Positions 1 to 5,358 of a stretch of DNA of 6,032 nt are shown piece by piece (the stretch's first letter is position 1; every line of letters begins with the position of its first letter). Both the position numbers and the translations under genes were made by a program. The stretch is from an uncultured Thermoleophilia bacterium (GTDB taxonomy: Bacteria > Actinomycetota > Thermoleophilia > UBA2241). The DNA is taken from contig CAIXSE010000545.1 in the NCBI GenBank assembly GCA_903921965.1, forward strand, positions 1 through 6,032, in the 5' to 3' direction. The notes beneath the pieces were generated by a model. That model did no database searches. It was not told the origin of the DNA and was given only the letters and a program-made list of their open reading frames with translations.

Positions 1-214
1 CGGGGACGACGAGGTGCGAGACCTCGTAGCCCGCCGCCGCGAGACTCTCGCGCGCCCGCTCGAGGTACAGCGGCGCGACATGCTCGTCGCAGCAGACCAC
101 GGCGCGTGCGCCTCCGGCGGCGCGCCGCGCCTCCTCGCCGAGCGCGGCCAGCGCGCCGCGGCCGACCAGGACCTGGTAGTCTCGCGACAGGCTGGCGGAG
201 GCGATGCGCTTCAC
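1..214 (-). CDS. aroB: 3-dehydroquinate synthase, N-terminal 71 codons (cut by window edge)
   Basis: AroB converts DAHP to 3-dehydroquinate, the second step of the shikimate pathway, in the cytoplasm with NAD and a divalent metal. Only the start of the gene is present; it runs off the left edge. The visible residues fit the family N-terminus: a DYQVLVGRGAL strand-turn at about residues 12-22, then the Rossmann-like stretch AVVCCDEHVAPLYLERA at 39-55, which matches the usual V-x-D-x-x-V-A-x-L-Y pattern. The GTG start at 214 overlaps the aroK stop in a GTGA junction, so translation is probably coupled to aroK. A GGAGG (219-223) lies only 4 bases before the GTG. No internal ATG start is better supported. 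The catalytic metal and phosphate sites lie outside the window, so activity cannot be judged. The family call rests on the N-terminal pattern plus the aroC-aroK-aroB order. Confidence 0.88.
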   Translation of the reverse strand, partial: MKRIASASLSRDYQVLVGRGALAALGEEARRAAGGARAVVCCDEHVAPLYLERARESLAAAGYEVSHLVVP

Positions 215-780
215 GGCGCCTCCGCCCCGGCGGAGACGCCCACGCCCGTCGCGCGGACGATCTCGTCGACCACCGCGCCGACGTCCGACCCGTCGCCGGC
301 CGCGACACGCACGCCGGCGACCTCCTCGTACAGCGCCCGGCGCCGCGCGAACAGGGCGGCGAAAGCCTCCCGGTCGCGGGCGAGCGGGCGCGACGCCTCC
401 TCGCCCGCGCCGACCCGGCACCACGCGTCCTCCAGGGGGACGTCGAGCCAGACTACGTGCGCGAACGCGGTCAGGCGCCGCCGCACGGCCTCGCTGGTGA
501 CGGCGCCGCCTCCCAATGCCACCACACGGGCCGAGGACAAAGCCTCGTCGAGCGCGCGGAGGACCACTTCCTGCTCCAGCGACCTGAACGCCTGCTCTCC
601 CCCTTCGGCGAAGATGGCGTCGATCGGCCCGTGCTCCTGCTCGATGACCTCGTCGCAATCCACGAACGGCACGGCACACCGGGCGGCGAGGGCGCGTCCG
701 GCTGTGCTCTTCCCCGCGCCCATGAAGCCCACGAGCACCACTGACGCCGCATCGCCTCCGCGGCCCGCGGCGCCACTCAT
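211..780 (-). CDS. aroK: shikimate kinase
   Basis: This enzyme phosphorylates shikimate at the 3-hydroxyl with ATP, in the cytoplasm. The 189-residue protein is slightly longer than the usual 165-180. A Walker A loop GFMGAGKST lies at residues 18-26 (K24). The shikimate-binding DCD follows at 41-43, an arginine at 66 (AFRSLEQE), and the GGG shikimate site at 90-92. The lid arginine is in RPLARD (R131), and the C-terminal substrate arginine is in the ARRRALY segment (R147 by alignment to the Mycobacterium enzyme from memory). All key residues look intact. The frame stays open upstream to 924, but the ATG at 780 is preferred because it forms an ATGA overlap with the aroC stop and leaves the normal short lead before Walker A. 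The upstream extension would be arginine-rich and is antisense-like aroC sequence. No strong Shine-Dalgarno is visible, consistent with coupling to aroC. The AroK/AroL distinction is not meaningful outside enterics. Confidence 0.96.
   Translation of the reverse strand: MSGAAGRGGDAASVVLVGFMGAGKSTAGRALAARCAVPFVDCDEVIEQEHGPIDAIFAEGGEQAFRSLEQEVVLRALDEALSSARVVALGGGAVTSEAVRRRLTAFAHVVWLDVPLEDAWCRVGAGEEASRPLARDREAFAALFARRRALYEEVAGVRVAAGDGSDVGAVVDEIVRATGVGVSAGAEAP
220..235 (-). promoter_or_regulatory. hairpin covering the aroB ribosome binding site
   Basis: CTCCGC (220-225) and GCGGAG (230-235) form a perfect 6-bp stem with a 4-base loop, extendable to 7 bp with a 2-base loop. On the minus strand transcript the arm nearer the start contains the GGAG that could serve as the aroB Shine-Dalgarno, and the GTG follows directly. 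The structure would hide the site until ribosomes finishing aroK open it, which fits the GTGA overlap. In GC-rich coding DNA a stem of this size can also occur by chance. Confidence 0.35.
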
Positions 781-1940
781 CGCCGGCTGGTCCGCGCCCG
801 GTACGCCTCCACGGCCGCGAGCACGTCGCCGACCGTCGCGCCGCCGAACGTGTCCAGCACCGCATCGGCCAGCGCCAGGGCGACCACGGACTCGAGCACG
901 ACCCCGGCGGCGGGGACGGCGCACACGTCGGAGCGCTCGTAGCGTGCGCCGACCGCGTCGTGCGTCTCCATGTCCACGGTGGGCAGCGGGCTGTGCAGCG
1001 TCGAGATGGGCTTCATCGCGGCGCGGAGCACCAGGGGCTGGCCGGTCGAGATGCCGCCCTCGATGCCGCCGGCGTTGTTGGAGGCGCGGCCGTAACCGGC
1101 GCCGTCCGCGTAAACGGCCGGGTCCTGGACCCGGCTGCCGGGCAGGGCGGCGGCGCCGAAGCCGAGCCCGAACTCCACGCCCTTGATGGCCTGCACCCCG
1201 AAGACCGCCGCCGCCAGCCGGGACTGCAGGCGGCGGTCGCCCTGGACGTAGGTCCCGACCCCCTGGGGGAAGCCGTAGGCGATCACCTCGACGACGCCGC
1301 CCAGCGTGTCGCCGGCCTCGGTGGCCGCGTCGACGGCCTCGCGCATCCGCGCGCTCGCCTCGGGGTCAAGACAGCGGAGAGGGTCGTCGTCGACGGCGGC
1401 GAGCGCCTCCGGGGTCACGGGGACCGACGCGGTCACCCCGCCCACCGAGACGACGTGACTCGCCACGGTGCAGGCGAGCACGCCGAGCAGCTGCCGGGCC
1501 ACGGCTCCGCAGGCGACCTTGGCCGCGGTCTCGCGGGCACTCGCGCGCTCGATCACGTCGCGGATGTCGGTCAGGTCGTAGAGCAAGGCACCGCCGAGGT
1601 CGGCGTGCCCCGGCCGCGGCACGCGCACCGGCGGCTCGACGCTGCAGTCCTCGGGCAGTCCCGGCGACAGGATGGTGCCCCAGTTGCCGGCGTCCCTGTT
1701 GAGGACCTGCAGGGCGATGGGAGCGCCGGTGGTGCGGCCGTAGCGGACGCCGCCGACGAAGCGTACGCGGTCCTTCTCGATGGCCTGGCGCAGGCCGCGG
1801 CCGTAGCCCTGCTGACGCCGCGCGAGGTCGCGGTCGACGGCCTCGGCGGTGAGCTCGAGGCCGGCCGGGCAACCCTCGACGATGGCAGTGAGCGCCGGCC
1901 CGTGCGACTCGCCGGCGGTGAGGTAACGGAGTCTGGTCAC
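777..1940 (-). CDS. aroC: chorismate synthase
   Basis: Chorismate synthase removes phosphate from EPSP to make chorismate, the last common step to aromatic amino acids, folate and quinones. It needs reduced FMN. The 387-residue length is normal for the bacterial family. Visible hallmarks are GESHG at residues 10-14 (catalytic His13), the RRQQGYGRG loop at 41-49, GHAD at 111-114 (second conserved His112), the ERASARETAAKVACGA signature at 131-146, EGGISTGQP at 294-302, and the ERSDVCAVPAAG signature at 335-346. The start is a GTG at 1940 with an AAGG (1948-1951) 7 bases upstream, and the N-terminus MTRLRYLTAGESHG matches the family start. It is the first gene of an overlapping aroC-aroK-aroB set. 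The 166 bases upstream separate it from the propeller gene and may hold its promoter. No truncation or missing residue is seen. Confidence 0.98.
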   Translation of the reverse strand: MTRLRYLTAGESHGPALTAIVEGCPAGLELTAEAVDRDLARRQQGYGRGLRQAIEKDRVRFVGGVRYGRTTGAPIALQVLNRDAGNWGTILSPGLPEDCSVEPPVRVPRPGHADLGGALLYDLTDIRDVIERASARETAAKVACGAVARQLLGVLACTVASHVVSVGGVTASVPVTPEALAAVDDDPLRCLDPEASARMREAVDAATEAGDTLGGVVEVIAYGFPQGVGTYVQGDRRLQSRLAAAVFGVQAIKGVEFGLGFGAAALPGSRVQDPAVYADGAGYGRASNNAGGIEGGISTGQPLVLRAAMKPISTLHSPLPTVDMETHDAVGARYERSDVCAVPAAGVVLESVVALALADAVLDTFGGATVGDVLAAVEAYRARTSRR

Positions 1941-2106
1941 CCGCGTACCTTACATCGACCGGCGTCGCCCTGGAAAAGCCTGTGCGCGGAGCGGCGGTCG
2001 GGAGTCTACGATCGACGACCTCACACTGAACCCGGCAGGCCCCGGGGCAACAGGTCGTCGGCCTGACCGTCCGCTTTCAACCGGCCGGGGGTCCCGCCAC
2101 TGAAGA
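1941..2106 (-). promoter_or_regulatory. aroC upstream region with weak candidate promoter and inverted repeat
   Basis: This 166-base gap separates the propeller gene from aroC. On the minus strand a TAGACT (2003-2008) resembles a -10 box with 4 of 6 matches. It sits 16 bases after a poor -35-like TTCAGT (2025-2030), and about 62 bases before the aroC GTG. A 9-bp inverted repeat, CGACGACCT (2013-2021) and AGGTCGTCG (2052-2060), spans this -35 region. Within it lies the 10-bp palindrome GCCCCGGGGC (2039-2048). A palindromic CCGGCCGG also lies near 2090-2097. No terminator with a T run is visible for the propeller gene. The promoter match is weak in so GC-rich a genome; the gap length and the break in gene overlap are the better evidence that regulation may occur here. 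Confidence 0.3.
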
Positions 2107-3825
2107 TCACTGGTACTGCGCGTCGCTCCACGCCTGGAAGTGGATGATGTCGCCCAACGAGACCAGGGCACCGACGGCTTCTTGCGCCGTACCGAAGACC
2201 TCCCCGTCCGTCCAGGACAGGCTCGCGCCCGAGCGGCTGCGGACCAGGTAGAAGTCACCCTGCTTCACCGCCAGCATCTCCAGCGAGGATCCGGTCGCCT
2301 TCCCCCACACTCCGTCTCCGTCCGCCGTCACGCCTTGCAGGTACGCGACGGCCTCCTGGACGGTCATCGACGCGGACTCCTGCGCAGCTCCGGGTGAGCC
2401 GCTGGGCACCGCCGCGGCGGCCGGCAGCGTCGCAGCCAGGATCATCCCATCGAACCCGACCACCCAGGCACGCGTGTCCTCGAGGTAGGAGAGGTCCCAG
2501 AGGCCACCGTGGAACGCCTGTCCGGTCCACTGCGGCAAGGTCCAGTTGAGCCCGCCGTCGGACGTGGCCAGGATGATCCCGCCCTCCCCGGTCGCAAAGC
2601 CGCGCCGTTTGTCGAGGAAGTCGACCGCCGCAAGATCCCAGTGTCCCGAGGAATCGCGCCTCGACCACGTCTTGCCGCCGTTCTTCGTGGCGAGAATGAC
2701 TCCCCCTCGCCCCACCGCCCACCCGTGGGCCAGGTCCACGAAGTCGACGGCGAGCAGTTGCCTGTCGTCGGAGCGGTGACCTTGCGGCCTCCAGATGCGC
2801 CCCCCGTCGATGGTGGAGAGGATGGCGTTGTGCTCGCCGACCACCCAGCCGCGCATGTCGTCGAGGAAGACGACGCTCGAGAAGATCCCGAATCCCGCCG
2901 TCGTCTGGCGCTTCCACGTGACTCCGCCGTCGACGGTGGCGAGGATGACGCCTTCGCCGGTCCAATAGTCTCCCCCCACAGCCCAGCCGTGTGTGTCGTC
3001 GACGAAGGCCACATCCTGGAACGCTACGTCGCTGGAGCCTCGCGTCCTCTGTGTGACCCAGGTCGCGCCGCCGTCCGCGCTGGCGAGGATGGTCGCCCTG
3101 GAGCCCACGACCCAGCCACGCAGGTTGTCGATGAACGCGACGCTGAGAAGCAGGGTCTTCGGAGGCAGACTCCGAGGCGGGGTCTGTCGCGCCCACGTGA
3201 GCCCCCCATCCCGGGTCGACATGATAATGGGCTCATCAGTCTCGTTCCCGAACCCCACGGTCCACCCGTGAAGCGGATCGACGAACGATACGCCCCTCAG
3301 GCCGTCGAACGTGCCGGACTCCTGAGGGGCCCACACCAGCTGCGACGGCAGCACGTCCGGGGCCTTCGGAACAGGCACTGCCGCCGCGGAAGATCCCGCG
3401 GCAGAAAGGGTGCCCCCGCGATCGAACGCCACGACGGCGTAGACGATCCCCGCTGCCACGGCCGCCAGCACCGCAACGACGGCGAGAACCACGATGACCC
3501 TGCGCCGCGACCGCGGTTCGGCCGGCGGTGCTCCGCCGGCCGCAAGGGCCGGTGACCACGGCGATACCGCAGGATCCATCGGCGCATCAGCCGCCGCTAC
3601 CCCCGCGGTAGCCCGACCAACGGTGGACGACGCACCTCCCGCCGCCTGTGCGGCCACCCAGACCCGAGTGCTCTCGCTTCTCCACAGCAGGTGACCCTGG
3701 GCGTCGTAGTCCATCACGTTCTGGGCCGAGATGGGGCCGTAGTCCTGCAGGACGAACTGTGAGTCCTCGAACGTGATGCGTTTCCCGGCCCATGCCGTGC
3801 TTGCCCCGAACACAGCGACTTCCAT
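2107..3825 (-). CDS. membrane-anchored Ycf48/BNR-type seven-bladed propeller protein
   Basis: The 572-residue protein shows four parts. Residues 1-60 form a compact N-terminal segment with MEVAVFGAST, DYGPISAQNV and a W/R/WV-ending region. Residues 61-109 are Ala/Pro-rich and end in a basic RSRRR. Residues 110-133 are one strong hydrophobic helix; the basic flank predicts the N-terminus inside and the rest outside. Residues about 173-466 hold seven repeats of 41-50 residues, each with a GW/GF core (187, 237, 280, 326, 368, 409, and AW at 453). Six carry an Asp-box (T/S-x-D-x-G-x-x-W, at W211, 256, 304, 345, 387, 428). Residues 484-572 form an unrecognised C-terminal domain. The repeats resemble the Ycf48/HCF136 photosystem II assembly factor, but nothing here is photosynthetic, so that role is not assigned. 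The ATG at 3825 is chosen because GGAAGG (3834-3839) lies 8 bases before it; the longer frame to 3888 would start inside a terminator-like hairpin. It follows the pilus genes and precedes aroC, so an envelope or pilus-related role is only a guess. Confidence 0.88.
   Translation of the reverse strand: MEVAVFGASTAWAGKRITFEDSQFVLQDYGPISAQNVMDYDAQGHLLWRSESTRVWVAAQAAGGASSTVGRATAGVAAADAPMDPAVSPWSPALAAGGAPPAEPRSRRRVIVVLAVVAVLAAVAAGIVYAVVAFDRGGTLSAAGSSAAAVPVPKAPDVLPSQLVWAPQESGTFDGLRGVSFVDPLHGWTVGFGNETDEPIIMSTRDGGLTWARQTPPRSLPPKTLLLSVAFIDNLRGWVVGSRATILASADGGATWVTQRTRGSSDVAFQDVAFVDDTHGWAVGGDYWTGEGVILATVDGGVTWKRQTTAGFGIFSSVVFLDDMRGWVVGEHNAILSTIDGGRIWRPQGHRSDDRQLLAVDFVDLAHGWAVGRGGVILATKNGGKTWSRRDSSGHWDLAAVDFLDKRRGFATGEGGIILATSDGGLNWTLPQWTGQAFHGGLWDLSYLEDTRAWVVGFDGMILAATLPAAAAVPSGSPGAAQESASMTVQEAVAYLQGVTADGDGVWGKATGSSLEMLAVKQGDFYLVRSRSGASLSWTDGEVFGTAQEAVGALVSLGDIIHFQAWSDAQYQ
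2428..3309 (-). repeat. seven tandem propeller repeats within the coding region
   Basis: Seven protein-level repeats occupy residues about 173-466 of the propeller protein. The consensus is V-x-F-x-D-x-x-x-G-W-x-V-G, then I-L-A-T-x-D-G-G-x-T-W. Distances between successive GW cores are 50, 43, 46, 42, 41 and 44 residues. Repeat 5 has Asn for the Asp-box Asp (TKNGGKTW), repeat 6 has GF in place of GW, and repeat 7 lacks the Asp-box altogether (AWVVGFDGMILAAT). Seven units fit a closed seven-bladed beta-propeller. The divergence between units means this is an old duplication and not a recent DNA repeat. Confidence 0.85.
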
Positions 3826-3833
3826 GGCCCCCG

Positions 3834-3839
3834 CCTTCC
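3834..3839 (-). promoter_or_regulatory. ribosome binding site that sets the propeller gene start
   Basis: A GGAAGG on the minus strand lies 8 bases before the ATG at 3823-3825. None of the upstream in-frame candidates (GTG at 3886-3888, ATG at 3871-3873) is needed, and the GTG falls inside the hairpin at 3876-3901. A small inverted repeat (GGTCG/CGACC, 3840-3851) lies directly upstream of the site. Confidence 0.7.
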
Positions 3840-3875
3840 GGTCGCTCGACCCCGGTGCTCCCCAGCCGTACATGC

Positions 3876-3901
3876 AAGGGGCGGCCACTGGGCCGCCCCT
3901 T
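3876..3901 (-). terminator. GC-rich hairpin terminator after the pilus genes
   Basis: A perfect 11-bp inverted repeat, AAGGGGCGGCC (3876-3886) and GGCCGCCCCTT (3891-3901), encloses a 4-base loop. On the minus strand it starts 28 bases after the PilP-like stop codon and ends 50 bases before the propeller ATG. No T run follows (the next bases read GCATGTACGG), so it is not a classical intrinsic terminator; stems without U tracts are often reported as terminators in high-GC bacteria. Because the arms are symmetrical it could also act on plus-strand transcripts. Partial read-through into the propeller gene is possible, since no clear promoter is seen between the hairpin and that gene. Confidence 0.65.
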
Positions 3902-3928
3902 CACCTCACCTTTGCCCGGAGGCGCGCG

Positions 3929-4747
3929 TCACTTCACGACCACCTGACCGGCATGGAGCACCATGGTCTGGTCCCCGAGCATGATGGTGACGGTCTGCGC
4001 GGACACGTTGATGGCGATGACCGCGATCTCGCCCGCGGGGGTCTGCACCGTGTCGCCGACCTTGAGGTCGGAGTACGTCTTGCCGTCCACTTCGATCGTG
4101 GTCATGGCCGAGCCGTTGGTCGTGGTGATGCTGAGGACGGAGATGGAGTGACCATTCACGCTGCCGCCACCGCCGCCGCCGCTGCCCTGTCCGATACTGA
4201 GCACCGCCAGGTTGTAGCTCGTGCCGTCGTCGAGCGTCGCCTTCACCGATTCACCGAGGTTGACGGTGATCGACGAGTCCCCGTTCTTGAGCTCGCCGTC
4301 GATCACGGCGAACGTGACGTCGCCGGACGTGACGGAGGAGATCTTGAACGCCGGCGACCCGGTCGGCACCTTGTCTCCCTTGCTGACGGTGTACTCGGTG
4401 CCGTCGACGGAGACGCGTGCCGTGAACGAGGTCGCTGTGGCCGAGGGACTGGGCGACGGGCTTCCGCTCGGGACGGGCGTCGCCGTCGGCAGCGGGATGA
4501 ACGGGTCCTTCGCCGTGAACTGGTCGAGCACCGCCTCAGTCTTGGCCGGGTCGGCCACCGCCACGGCTGCGGCGCCCTGGTCGCTGCCGAGAAGGTCCGA
4601 TTGGGCCGCGAGCCCCGCCTGTCCGGAGACGGCGGCGACGTCGGGAGTCGCTTCGCTCCCGTTGGACAGCGCCACGGCCAGCGCGAGCGCCGCGCCGAGG
4701 ATGACGGCGATCACGATGTAGGCAAGCGTGCGACGGTCGGCGATCAT
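3929..4747 (-). CDS. PilP-like type IV pilus inner-membrane protein with duplicated C-terminal domain
   Basis: This 272-residue protein occupies the pilP place after pilN and pilO. Residues 7-28 form a transmembrane helix, so it appears anchored by a helix and not by a lipid (there is no lipobox cysteine). A KDPFIPLP segment at 80-87 matches the (R/K)DPF motif that commonly precedes the folded part of PilP. A Ser/Pro/Thr linker follows at 88-107. Two beta-rich domains come next, at about 108-185 and 199-271, joined by a glycine run at 187-196. Both contain VDG-x-x-Y, K-x-GD-x-V and a late hydrophobic G-(E/Q)-x-V, as in GspC/PilP homology-region domains. The ATG at 4747 overlaps the pilO stop (ATGA) and has AGGAG 7 bases upstream (4755-4759), so the longer frame to 4789 is rejected. 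In known systems PilP links PilN/PilO to the secretin; no secretin follows here. Assignment rests on position, KDPF and fold pattern, so no symbol is given. Confidence 0.75.
   Translation of the reverse strand: MIADRRTLAYIVIAVILGAALALAVALSNGSEATPDVAAVSGQAGLAAQSDLLGSDQGAAAVAVADPAKTEAVLDQFTAKDPFIPLPTATPVPSGSPSPSPSATATSFTARVSVDGTEYTVSKGDKVPTGSPAFKISSVTSGDVTFAVIDGELKNGDSSITVNLGESVKATLDDGTSYNLAVLSIGQGSGGGGGGSVNGHSISVLSITTTNGSAMTTIEVDGKTYSDLKVGDTVQTPAGEIAVIAINVSAQTVTIMLGDQTMVLHAGQVVVK
4163..4186 (-). repeat. GGC-type triplet run coding a glycine linker
   Basis: Eight successive triplets, nearly all GGC on the minus strand with GGT and AGC variants, encode part of the Gly/Ser linker (residues about 188-196) between the two C-terminal domains of the PilP-like protein. 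Runs of this kind can change length by slippage in steps of three, which would alter linker length without breaking the frame. The interruptions reduce that likelihood. Confidence 0.6.
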
Positions 4748-5358
4748 TGCGCAGCTCCTGCCGCAGGCGCGGCCGCCGGCAGCGCCCACAGGTAGGCGTT
4801 CAGGGAGATGTTCGCGGTGACCGGCGGAGCACTCCCGGTCGGGGTGGGACCGCCCGCCTGGATGGTGACGCTGGCGATGTCGATGAGCCGCCCGGTGACG
4901 CGGAAACTCTCGTTGCGGAAGGCGACGTAGTTCTCGAGCCGGTACACGAAGTCCTCGACGTCGAAGAACCGTCCGATGACCGTGATGGTGACCCCCTGCA
5001 CGCCGTACGGCGTCCCGAGGGCGGTCGCGCCCCGCGTGATGGTGGTGAGGTCGACACCCGACGCATCGGCGGTGCGGGTGAGCTCGATGATCAGCGAGGG
5101 GATCCCTTCGCTCTGCGGGAGCATCTTGCCGAGCCGCACGATCTCCGCCCGCGACTGGGGAGCGGTCTTCTTGTAGGACTCGAGGCGGACGACCTCCTGC
5201 TGCGCCGTCGCGAGCGCCGTCTGCTGGCTGTCGATCTGCGTCTGCAGGTCGGACTTCTCACTCATCTTCGGACTCAGGAGGAGGAAGTACCAGGCGACGA
5301 TCAGGATGACCGCGACCACACCCGCGATGATGTAGATCTCACGGCCGCGCGCCCTCAC
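4744..5358 (-). CDS. pilO: type IV pilus alignment protein PilO
   Basis: PilO pairs with PilN in the inner membrane; the dimer couples the cytoplasmic PilM/motor side to the outer parts of the pilus machine. The 204-residue protein has one transmembrane helix (about 8-28), then a helical coiled-coil region (about 33-65, LQTQIDSQQTALATAQQ). A compact domain follows, with the family-typical LGKMLPQSEGIPSLI stretch at 76-90 and the FFDVEDFVYRLENY helix at 131-144. The tail is Pro/Ala-rich. Length and layout fit the family. The GTG start at 5358 overlaps the pilN stop in a GTGA junction, and an AGGGGG (5366-5371) lies 7 bases upstream. Its stop overlaps the next ATG, so pilN, pilO and the PilP-like gene are almost certainly translated as one coupled unit. 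A GspM-type relative is possible but less likely beside INLLPPE-bearing pilN. Confidence 0.9.
   Translation of the reverse strand: MRARGREIYIIAGVVAVILIVAWYFLLLSPKMSEKSDLQTQIDSQQTALATAQQEVVRLESYKKTAPQSRAEIVRLGKMLPQSEGIPSLIIELTRTADASGVDLTTITRGATALGTPYGVQGVTITVIGRFFDVEDFVYRLENYVAFRNESFRVTGRLIDIASVTIQAGGPTPTGSAPPVTANISLNAYLWALPAAAPAAGAAQ

Noticed and set aside
14..1186. Long plus-strand open frame (390 codons) across aroB, aroK and aroC
   Set aside because: It is antisense to three well-supported genes. Its translation is Arg/Pro/Ala low complexity with no domain, as expected when high third-position GC removes stop codons from the opposite strand.
1950..2024. Possible short leader peptide (GTG to TAA, about 24 codons) before aroC
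   Set aside because: It has no cluster of Phe, Tyr or Trp codons and no following terminator/antiterminator pair, so classical attenuation of an aromatic operon is not supported.
960..2066. Plus-strand open frame opposite aroC
   Set aside because: It is fully antisense to chorismate synthase. The product is His/Arg/Gly-rich with no recognisable motif.
2509..3555. Plus-strand open frame opposite the propeller gene
   Set aside because: It is a shadow of the repeats on the other strand; its own periodicity merely mirrors the minus-strand repeats.
2107..3825. Assignment of the propeller protein as a photosystem II assembly factor
   Set aside because: The repeat family resembles Ycf48/HCF136, but no photosynthesis gene is in the window and the extra domains differ. 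Repeat similarity alone does not carry the function.
3309..3825. Membrane-anchored protein kinase or anti-sigma factor for the N-terminal part of the propeller gene
   Set aside because: The inside-domain, helix, outside-propeller layout is like some sensor kinases, but no kinase motifs (glycine loop, HRD, DFG) or zinc-binding HxxxCxxC are present.
3826..3888. Extended N-terminus of the propeller protein starting with GTG at 3888
   Set aside because: The GTG lies inside the perfect hairpin. The ATG at 3825 has a good ribosome binding site, and the extra residues look unstructured.
3773..4795. Plus-strand open frame opposite the PilP-like gene
   Set aside because: It spans the terminator hairpin and a gene boundary on the other strand and has no domain, membrane segment or plausible ribosome binding site.
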